Source: an uncultured Clostridia bacterium (lineage in GTDB: Bacteria; Bacillota; Clostridia; Oscillospirales; Ruminococcaceae). Taken from it: a DNA stretch of 5,439 nucleotides. The stretch is taken from contig CANRDG010000131.1 in NCBI GenBank assembly GCA_947629275.1, positions 1-5,439 of the forward strand, written 5' to 3'. Below are positions 1-5,439 of this stretch, one piece after another (position 1 is the first letter of the stretch; the number at the start of each line of letters is the position of its first letter). Made by a program: the position numbers and the translations under genes. The notes below the pieces were generated by a model. It saw only the letters and a program-made list of their open reading frames with translations, had not been told where the DNA came from and made no database searches.

Positions 1-6
1 GGAGGA
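1..6 (+). promoter_or_regulatory. Ribosome binding site of the permease gene
   Basis: GGAGGA lies six bases before the ATG at 13, an ideal Shine-Dalgarno position. It fixes the first ATG as the start in preference to the in-frame ATG at 22. The window begins at this site, so any promoter or upstream gene is out of view. Confidence 0.85.
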
Positions 7-12
7 CTGTTT

Positions 13-2541
13 ATGTTTAAAATGGTGTACAAAAATCTCACGGGGCAATTTAAAAAACAGCGAATGTTATCGCTGCTTCTTGTGCTGAATATAGTTGTTT
101 CCTGCCTTGTTATATGCTTTTCATACGGGCTGTATCAGAATTATCACCAAACTGTAGCTACAAGCAAGGCAGAGGAGGAAATAACTTCTTTATCTGTGTT
201 TGTTGACAATGATGACCGCAGATATATTGACGAGTATCAGGTACACACCGCTTCAGACACCACGCCGCAAATGGTGGTAAATATGGTGCGCGGTCTTTCA
301 GACGAAACAAAGGCAAATCTTACATCGGTCGAACTGGCGCTTCTTATTGAAACGCCGCTTGCCGATGTTACTGCCTGCATTAGCGCAGAGGAAGAAAAAG
401 ACTACGTGATGCCGCAGTTTACACCTGAAAACACCGAAGACTATTATTACAGTGATGATGCAAGTGCCGATTACAAGCTGTTTCTGACGGCATTTCATGC
501 ATCGGGAAACAATATAGTTGACTTCTTTGGTGATAAGTTCTTTACGACTCAGCAGTATGCCGCAGGCGAAAAGGTGGCAGTTGTTTCGCAAGAGATGTTT
601 TCAAAGCCCGTCGGAGAGCAGTATTGGATAGATGGTAAATTTCTTGATGTAAGGGTAAGAACACTGCCCGAAGATACAAAATATATACTTATCGGCGGAG
701 AAAAATACAGGATATCAAAAGTAGTACCTCAAGAAGAGATGCCGCCTCTTGCAGATATAATGGTACCTGTAACTGCCATACCCGATAATGCTCAGATACA
801 CTATAGACCTGGCGACAATGACACACGGCGCACCTGTTTTACGATGTACTTTGATAAGCCCGTAACGCATAGCCAGTATGAGGATATCAAAAAATGCGTG
901 AGCACCTTCCTTGCCGACACCGCAGTTTTGCAGGAGATACGTTTTACAGATGTAACGCAGCTTCAATACTACCGCACCGTTATGCTCATATCGGTAGTAA
1001 TAGCCGTTCTTGCCGCAATAAATATGGCAATACTTTATCGCTATATTCTTGAAAAACGCACTTCACAGCTTGCAATAATGCGTATCTGCGGCTGCACCAA
1101 AGGTAAGGCTATTCTTTCGTATCTGCTTGAATGTATGGTAATAAATATGCCGCTGTTCGCACTTACCGAGCTTATCTACCACAAGCTTATAATGCCGCGG
1201 CTGGCTCTTATCTTCCCCGAAATGTCAAAAGCATACAGTTTTAAGCTGTATGCCGCTGTATTTGGTCTGTATGTCGGCGCATCTTTAGCGGTAATGCTTA
1301 TTATGATAATTTCAACGGTAAGAAAGCACAGCCTTAAAGATATGAAAAACGCCCACAGAACTTCGGGCAGATCGCCGCTGATGAAGTTTTTTGAAATAAT
1401 ACAGATAGCCGCTGTTTTGTCTATGATGATATTTATAGTTTCCGCAATATCGTCAAGGTATTCAATGTATGCACCGTTTGAAAAATACATTGAGAGCAAA
1501 GGTTATATGGTCAGCATTACAGACTTGACAACATACCCGGATGATTTTGAAAAGATAGTCGGTGATGCAAAATATCTGTCCTGTCAGTGGGTGGTGGCAA
1601 TTGACGGCGATAAGACAATAGAGGGTATAGCATATCCCGATGAGATTTTCACGGCATATAAACCTCCGCTTGCGCAGGGCGTGTGGCTTACTGATACCGA
1701 TATTACATACGAAAAAGACGGCTGTATACCTGTTGTTGTTACTTCCTGCGAGGGTCGTTATAAAGTGGGCGATACCATATCATATGATGTAACTATGAGT
1801 TATAACGAAGTGACAGGAGAGCCTGACAAAATAGTCCATGCCGAGTATAAAGTGGTCGGCGTTCTTGACGACAAAGCAAGTGTTGCAGGCTTTGTCGGCA
1901 GCAGCTTTGAGCTTTCGGACTATAATGCGCTTTACGGTACTTTTGTTGACAGCTTTGAAGACAACGACTGGTTTTTGTCCAAAATATCTGATGAGTATGC
2001 CTGCTATGGTTCAAATGCTCCGTTGTGCGGCGTGCAGCTTGTGCTTTGCGACAATATGACAGACGAGCAGTATGAGCAGATCGGCAACGATCTCTATACC
2101 GCTAAAATACCAAGCATAAAGCTTTCGCAAGTGCGCAAAAACAGTATGCAGTACATTTACGAACAAATGTACACGCTTTTCCCGATAGCGGTTTGTATCT
2201 TCATACTGACGATAATTTCTACCGTATCAATAAGCGCTATATATACCAAACGCCAGCTGCGAAACTATGCTATTTTCTACATCTGCGGTGCAAGGTGGCG
2301 CACCTGTGCCTTGCGAAGCCTGAAAAACAGCGCAATTACCTGCGGCATAGCTGCGGCAATTTCCGCGCTTGTGCTTATCGTCGGCAAACTCACACTGTTG
2401 AAAGAAACAGTCATTTCGTTTGGTGTATGGCATTTGGCTGTATGCGCTTTGGTGATAGTTTTGTACCTTGCGCTTTCAATGATCATGCCTCTGGCTATCA
2501 TAGGTTCAAACGAGCCGAAAGAGGTATTGAAAGAAGAATAA
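13..2541 (+). CDS. ABC transporter permease with two FtsX-type domains
   Basis: This 842-residue integral membrane protein is probably the permease subunit of an ABC transporter of the MacB/LolCE/FtsX superfamily (type VII fold). By eye it has eight membrane segments in a 1+3+1+3 pattern, near residues 18-40, 323-345, 368-392, 411-435, 462-482, 718-742, 772-792 and 803-829. Two large domains outside the membrane lie between them, about 46-320 and 485-717. After the second and sixth segments there is a repeated cytoplasmic signature typical of FtsX domains: EKRTSQLAIMRICGCTKGK (347-365) and TKRQLRNYAIFYICGARWRT (745-764). This shows an internal duplication. No ATP-binding motifs (Walker A/B) are present, so it needs a separate ATPase, plausibly encoded just upstream of base 1 (inference). 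Family members export lipoproteins, lipids or peptides, or act in antimicrobial-peptide resistance and signalling; the substrate here cannot be told. The topology differs from the ten-segment BceB type. The ATG follows a strong ribosome binding site and the gene ends in TAA. It appears intact. Confidence 0.9.
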   Translation: MFKMVYKNLTGQFKKQRMLSLLLVLNIVVSCLVICFSYGLYQNYHQTVATSKAEEEITSLSVFVDNDDRRYIDEYQVHTASDTTPQMVVNMVRGLSDETKANLTSVELALLIETPLADVTACISAEEEKDYVMPQFTPENTEDYYYSDDASADYKLFLTAFHASGNNIVDFFGDKFFTTQQYAAGEKVAVVSQEMFSKPVGEQYWIDGKFLDVRVRTLPEDTKYILIGGEKYRISKVVPQEEMPPLADIMVPVTAIPDNAQIHYRPGDNDTRRTCFTMYFDKPVTHSQYEDIKKCVSTFLADTAVLQEIRFTDVTQLQYYRTVMLISVVIAVLAAINMAILYRYILEKRTSQLAIMRICGCTKGKAILSYLLECMVINMPLFALTELIYHKLIMPRLALIFPEMSKAYSFKLYAAVFGLYVGASLAVMLIMIISTVRKHSLKDMKNAHRTSGRSPLMKFFEIIQIAAVLSMMIFIVSAISSRYSMYAPFEKYIESKGYMVSITDLTTYPDDFEKIVGDAKYLSCQWVVAIDGDKTIEGIAYPDEIFTAYKPPLAQGVWLTDTDITYEKDGCIPVVVTSCEGRYKVGDTISYDVTMSYNEVTGEPDKIVHAEYKVVGVLDDKASVAGFVGSSFELSDYNALYGTFVDSFEDNDWFLSKISDEYACYGSNAPLCGVQLVLCDNMTDEQYEQIGNDLYTAKIPSIKLSQVRKNSMQYIYEQMYTLFPIAVCIFILTIISTVSISAIYTKRQLRNYAIFYICGARWRTCALRSLKNSAITCGIAAAISALVLIVGKLTLLKETVISFGVWHLAVCALVIVLYLALSMIMPLAIIGSNEPKEVLKEE

Positions 2542-2547
2542 AAATAA

Positions 2548-2582
2548 CGGTCGGTGAGGTTTACTCATCGACCGCTTTGTTT
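2548..2582. terminator. Shared convergent (bidirectional) terminator hairpin
   Basis: The 39-base gap between the two converging stop codons holds an inverted repeat: CGGTCGGTGAG (2548-2558) and CTCATCGACCG (2564-2574), around a five-base loop GTTTA. In + strand RNA this is an 11-pair stem with one G-U wobble (2554/2568), followed by the T-rich run CTTTGTTT (2575-2582) that overlaps the purD stop. In - strand RNA the same site is an A-C mismatch, but the stem is followed by a better T tract, TTATTTTTATT (complement of 2537-2547), overlapping the permease stop. It very likely ends both transcripts by the intrinsic mechanism. This was read by eye, with no folding energy computed. Confidence 0.8.
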
Positions 2583-3936
2583 ATGCTCTTAAATATACGC
2601 CGTTGTTTTCAATGTAGTCTTCTATGTCGTCTTTGTAGCCTAAGTGAAGCAAGTCAGGGTCGGCTTTAAGCGCGCGCTGACCGATATCTTTTCTGAAATG
2701 AACGTCTTTCCAGTGTATTTTTGAAACTGCTTCGTAAGACTTTTGCAGAGCTGATTGCAGTGTGAATCCCGTACAGGTAACGCCTAGAACTCTGCCGCCG
2801 TTTGTGTAGAATTGGCCGCCCGAAAGCTTTGTTCCTGCGTGGTACACGAATGCGCCGTCTACCTGTCCCATATCGTCAAGACCGCTTATTTCAAGCCCTT
2901 TTTCATAGGCGAGGGGATAGCCTCCGCTTGCCATGACAACGCAGGTGCAAAATTCACTTTTCCACTTTATATCAACGTCTTTCAGTCTGTGGTCGTATAT
3001 AGCTTCAAATATCTCATAAAGATCGGTCTCAAGCAGCGGCAGAACTACCTGTGTTTCGGGGTCACCGAAGCGGCAGTTGTACTCTATTACTTTCGGACCG
3101 TTCTCCGTCAGCATAAGACCAAAGTACAGGCAGCCCTCAAACGTTCTACCAAGCTGTTTCATAGCCTTTATAGTTGGCAGGAATATTTTTTCCATACATT
3201 CTTTGGCTATCTGATCGGTGTAGTAAGGGTTAGGTGCAACAGTACCCATACCGCCTGTGTTGAGACCCTCGTCGTTGTCGTTGGCGCGCTTGTGATCCAT
3301 TGAAGATATCATAGGTACAACAGTTTCGCCGTCGGTAAACGAAAGCACCGAAACTTCGGGACCTGTCAGATATTCTTCAATTACAATGGTGGTGCTGCTC
3401 TCGCCAAACTTCTTGCCGTCTATCATAGATCTTATCGCATCAACAGCTTCGTCCTCATTCTGCGCGAGTATAACGCCCTTGCCGAGAGCAAGTCCGTCTG
3501 CCTTTATAACGGCAGGATATTTGTTGTACTGCTTTACATATTTTATGGCATCATCGCTGTTTGTGAACACTTCATATTCAGCGGTAGGTATGCCGAACTG
3601 CTTCATCAGATTTTTAGAAAATACTTTTGAACCCTCTATAATAGCAGCGTTCTTTTTTGGGCCAAAAGTCTTGAAGCCCTCAGCCTGCAAAGCGTCTACC
3701 ATACCCAGAACAAGCGGATCGTCAGGCGCAACAGCTACCATATCAACATTAAGCTTTTTTGCAAGCGCAACAACGCCATCAATGTCGGTAGCAGAAACAT
3801 CAAAACATTCGGCATACTTTGAAATACCGCCGTTGCCGGGGGTGCAGTACAGCTTTTCTACCTTTGGCGACTGCGCCAGCTTCATAATAATTGCGTGCTC
3901 TCTGCCGCCGCCGCCCACAACCAGAATTTTACTCAT
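2581..3936 (-). CDS. purD: Phosphoribosylamine-glycine ligase (GAR synthetase)
   Basis: This cytosolic ATP-grasp ligase joins 5-phosphoribosylamine and glycine with ATP to give glycinamide ribonucleotide, the second step of de novo purine synthesis. The 451-residue protein shows the full PurD order. The N-terminal nucleotide-fold loop is VVGGGGREHAI (6-16), followed by TPGNGG (32-37). The ATP-grasp domain begins near 115 with IPTAEYEVF, then IKADGLALGKGVI (144-156), VIEEYLTGPEVSV (185-197), DHKRANDNDEGLNTGGMGT (214-232) and the metal and ATP-binding stretch VIEYNCRFGDPETQ (283-296). The C-terminal domain has MASGGYP (335-341), HAGTKL (366-371) and GGRVLGV (380-386). The residues APDDPLV (70-76) replace the more common PEAPLV form, as I recall for related Clostridia. 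Beyond the conserved end FRKDIGQRAL (414-423) there is a 28-residue tail, making the protein some 20-25 residues longer than the usual ~425-430. The ATG follows AAGGAGGT by seven bases. It is the last gene of the operon, 19 bases after the formyltransferase, and no defects are seen. Confidence 0.97.
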   Translation of the reverse strand: MSKILVVGGGGREHAIIMKLAQSPKVEKLYCTPGNGGISKYAECFDVSATDIDGVVALAKKLNVDMVAVAPDDPLVLGMVDALQAEGFKTFGPKKNAAIIEGSKVFSKNLMKQFGIPTAEYEVFTNSDDAIKYVKQYNKYPAVIKADGLALGKGVILAQNEDEAVDAIRSMIDGKKFGESSTTIVIEEYLTGPEVSVLSFTDGETVVPMISSMDHKRANDNDEGLNTGGMGTVAPNPYYTDQIAKECMEKIFLPTIKAMKQLGRTFEGCLYFGLMLTENGPKVIEYNCRFGDPETQVVLPLLETDLYEIFEAIYDHRLKDVDIKWKSEFCTCVVMASGGYPLAYEKGLEISGLDDMGQVDGAFVYHAGTKLSGGQFYTNGGRVLGVTCTGFTLQSALQKSYEAVSKIHWKDVHFRKDIGQRALKADPDLLHLGYKDDIEDYIENNGVYLRA

Positions 3937-3943
3937 GGGGCTT

Positions 3944-3951
3944 ACCTCCTT
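3944..3951 (-). promoter_or_regulatory. Ribosome binding site of purD
   Basis: On the - strand AAGGAGGT, a near-perfect match to the 16S anti-Shine-Dalgarno, lies seven bases before the purD ATG at 3936. It occupies most of the 19-base gap after the upstream stop codon, so purD is almost certainly translated from the same mRNA, with independent initiation and no room for a promoter in the gap. Confidence 0.85.
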
Positions 3952-3955
3952 AAAA

Positions 3956-5137
3956 TCAGTGGTGGAACAATCTCATTCCCGTGAACGCCATAGCAATGCC
4001 GTACTTGTTGCAGGTCATTATAACGTGGTCGTCACGGATAGAACCGCCCGGCTCTGCAATGTAGCAAACGCCCGATTTTCTCGCCCTCTCGATGTTGTCG
4101 CCAAACGGGAAGAACGCATCAGAGCCCAGACACACATCGTTATTATTAGCCAGCCATTCTTTCTTTTCTTCGGCGGTCAGCACTTTGGGCTTCACCTTGA
4201 AAATGTTCTCCCATGCGCCGTCAGCCAGAACATCCATATACTCGTCAGAAATGTAAACGTCAATAGCGTTATCACGGTCGGGGCGTCTTATGTTGTCAAC
4301 AAACTGCAAACCCATTACCTTGGGGTGCTGCCTCAGCCACCATATGTCGGCTTTGTTTCCAGCGAGCCTTGTGCAGTGTATTCTCGACTGCTGACCTGCG
4401 CCTATGCCAATAGCCTGTCCGTTCTTTACATAGCAAACGCTGTTTGACTGTGTGTATTTCAGCGTGATGAGCGAAATAACAAGGTCGTCCTTCTTGTCGT
4501 CGGGAATATCCTTGTTTTCGGTAACGATGTTTGCAAGCATATCGTTGTCTATCTTCAGTTCGTTCCTGCCTTGTTCAAATGTTACGCCGAATACCTGTTT
4601 TCTTTCAACCGGGTCGGGAACATAATTTTCATCTATCTTTATAATATTGTATGTGCCTTTTCTTTTTGACTTAAGTATTTCAAGAGCTTCGTCGGTGTAG
4701 CCGGGAGCGATTATACCGTCTGAGACCTCGCGCTGTATCATCTTGGCGGTGGGAACGTCGCAGACATCAGAAAGCGCGATAAAATCGCCGTAAGATGACA
4801 TTCTGTCAGCGCCTCTCGCTCTTGCATAAGCGCACGCAAGGGGAGAAAGCTCGCCGAGGTCGTCAACGAAATATATCTTTGCTTCGGTCTCGGTAAGCGG
4901 TTTGCCGATAGCCGCACCCGCAGGTGAAACGTGCTTGAAAGACGTTGCCGCGCAGTAGCCCGTAGCCGCTTTAAGCTCTCTTACAAGCTGCCAGCCGTTG
5001 AAAGCATCAAGCAGATTGATATAGCCCGGCTTGCCGTTCAGTACCTCGATAGGCAGTTCCTTTCCGTTTTCCATAAAAACTCTTGACGGCTTCTGATTTG
5101 GATTGCAGCCGTACTTTAAAAGCATTTCGTTTGCCAT
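3956..5137 (-). CDS. purH: Stand-alone AICAR formyltransferase (PurH C-terminal domain only)
   Basis: This enzyme transfers a formyl group from 10-formyltetrahydrofolate to AICAR, giving FAICAR, the penultimate step of IMP synthesis. The 393-residue protein corresponds to the AICARFT domain of bifunctional PurH (usually ~510-530 residues). The ~200-residue N-terminal IMP cyclohydrolase domain is absent. It starts almost directly with LLKYGCNPNQ (6-15), the counterpart of the LRYGxNPHQ motif that opens this domain in PurH. The catalytic Lys-His pair is present in SFKHVSPAGAA (66-76; K68, H69). Further conserved blocks are LKYTQSNSVCYVKNGQAIGI (226-245), GAGQQSRIHC (246-255), LGSDAFFPFGD (337-347) and the C-terminal AEPGGSIRD (361-369) and FTGMRLFHH (385-393). 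I chose the ATG at 5137 because GGAGG lies nine bases before it; an in-frame TTG at 5155 would place that site inside the gene. It lies between a PurO-type IMP cyclohydrolase and purD. It looks like a natural short form, not a truncation, since the start is clean and the missing activity is encoded next door. The symbol purH is used for homology only. Confidence 0.95.
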   Translation of the reverse strand: MANEMLLKYGCNPNQKPSRVFMENGKELPIEVLNGKPGYINLLDAFNGWQLVRELKAATGYCAATSFKHVSPAGAAIGKPLTETEAKIYFVDDLGELSPLACAYARARGADRMSSYGDFIALSDVCDVPTAKMIQREVSDGIIAPGYTDEALEILKSKRKGTYNIIKIDENYVPDPVERKQVFGVTFEQGRNELKIDNDMLANIVTENKDIPDDKKDDLVISLITLKYTQSNSVCYVKNGQAIGIGAGQQSRIHCTRLAGNKADIWWLRQHPKVMGLQFVDNIRRPDRDNAIDVYISDEYMDVLADGAWENIFKVKPKVLTAEEKKEWLANNNDVCLGSDAFFPFGDNIERARKSGVCYIAEPGGSIRDDHVIMTCNKYGIAMAFTGMRLFHH

Positions 5138-5146
5138 TTGTCTCAA

Positions 5147-5151
5147 CCTCC
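5147..5151 (-). promoter_or_regulatory. Ribosome binding site deciding the formyltransferase start
   Basis: On the - strand GGAGG lies nine bases before the ATG at 5137. It decides the start: the longer open frame begins with TTG at 5155, upstream of this site, and has no Shine-Dalgarno of its own, whereas the product from 5137 (MANEMLLKYG) begins where the family homology begins. Confidence 0.8.
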
Positions 5152-5172
5152 GCAATTTTATTTGTTACTGAT

Positions 5173-5439
5173 TTATTTAGAATACTTGTTTACTATCTTT
5201 GAAACGTATTTGCCGCTCTCAATATCTATGTATCTTACAAAAAGCGATACCTTGTTGTCCTCATTGAGAGCGTTCCACAGACCGTTTGTAAATTCATCTA
5301 TATCGTCAGGGATAGCTATCTTCTTAGGCTCGCCTTCAAAGCTGGGCAGGGGAGAGCCGTCGCCGATATATGTATGAATGAAGTGACCTGTGCCGTTTAT
5401 AGGATTTGTATATGAGAAGGTAAATCTCTCGCAGCAGTC
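5173..5439 (-). CDS. purO: IMP cyclohydrolase, PurO type (C-terminal part, cut by window edge)
   Basis: Only the last 88 codons and the TAA stop (5175-5173) are in the window; the frame is open to the right edge. The visible part reads CCERFTFSYTNPINGTGHF (2-20 of the fragment), IHTYIGDGSPLPSFEGEP (21-38), a PDDIDEF stretch (44-50), LWNALNEDNKVSLFVRYIDI (54-73) and ends KIVNKYSK. This matches, from memory, the C-terminus of the stand-alone IMP cyclohydrolases of Clostridia, related to archaeal PurO (IMP_cyclohyd family). That enzyme closes the ring of FAICAR to IMP, the last step of de novo purine synthesis. Position supports the call: it lies 35 bases upstream of a formyltransferase that lacks the PurH cyclohydrolase domain, so this gene would supply the missing activity. 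The family is usually about 200-240 residues, so roughly 120-150 residues lie outside. The evidence is a short fragment plus context, hence less than full confidence. Confidence 0.85.
   Translation of the reverse strand, partial: DCCERFTFSYTNPINGTGHFIHTYIGDGSPLPSFEGEPKKIAIPDDIDEFTNGLWNALNEDNKVSLFVRYIDIESGKYVSKIVNKYSK

Noticed and set aside
2193..2669. Open frame of 158 codons on the + strand overlapping the permease 3' end, the terminator and the purD 3' end
   Set aside because: It lies in another frame of the permease, crosses the hairpin terminator, has a Cys/Arg/His-rich composition unlike a real protein, and has no ribosome binding site.
2812..3303. Open frame of 163 codons antisense to purD
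   Set aside because: It lies wholly inside a clearly conserved gene, has no ribosome binding site and shows no recognisable motif.
3386..4447. Open frame of 353 codons on the + strand, antisense to purD and the formyltransferase gene
   Set aside because: It has no ribosome binding site, is rich in Ser, Ala, Pro and Phe as expected from reading codons in reverse, and resembles no family. It runs across two well-supported genes and the gap between them, so it is a shadow of their codon bias.
5138..5155. Upstream TTG start that would add six residues (MRRLRQ) to the formyltransferase
   Set aside because: The extension is encoded by the ribosome binding site region itself, and the ATG at 5137 has the correct spacing to GGAGG.
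5138..5172. Possible promoter or terminator in the gap between the cyclohydrolase and formyltransferase genes
   Set aside because: Only 35 bases are available; apart from the ribosome binding site there is an AT-rich stretch with no inverted repeat and no credible -35/-10 pair.
5138..5377. Open frame of 79 codons on the + strand across the gap and the cyclohydrolase 3' end
   Set aside because: The opposite strand carries a convincing PurO-type C-terminus here; this frame has no ribosome binding site and no recognisable features.

Overview
The window looks like ordinary chromosome from a low-to-moderate-GC Gram-positive, most likely a gut Clostridia of the Ruminococcus/Oscillospiraceae kind. 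This rests on strong GGAGG-type ribosome binding sites, the codon and amino-acid style, and above all a purine gene set in which the last two steps are encoded by two separate proteins rather than one bifunctional PurH. The assignment comes from recognising protein families by eye, not from a database search.

Layout: the left half (13-2541, + strand) is one large gene for an ABC-transporter permease with two FtsX-type domains. Its start lies just inside the window behind a perfect ribosome binding site. The partner ATPase gene is not visible and may lie immediately upstream. The right half (5439 down to 2581, - strand) is a tight purine operon read right to left: the 3' end of a PurO-type IMP cyclohydrolase (cut by the window edge), a stand-alone AICAR formyltransferase lacking the usual IMP cyclohydrolase domain, and purD (GAR synthetase). 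The gaps are 35 and 19 bases, each holding a ribosome binding site for the next gene. The two halves converge on a 39-base gap that contains one hairpin terminator apparently serving both strands.

How the genes work together: PurD makes GAR at step 2 of de novo purine synthesis. The formyltransferase converts AICAR to FAICAR using 10-formyl-THF, and the PurO-type enzyme closes FAICAR to IMP. The downstream pair therefore does the work of bifunctional PurH. The permease has no evident link to purine synthesis; it is a neighbour by convergent arrangement only.

No tRNA, rRNA, CRISPR array, insertion sequence, long repeat or riboswitch was seen. Coding density is very high and there is no gene-free stretch above 40 bases. 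I do not see a novel system here. The most informative feature is the split of the PurH functions.
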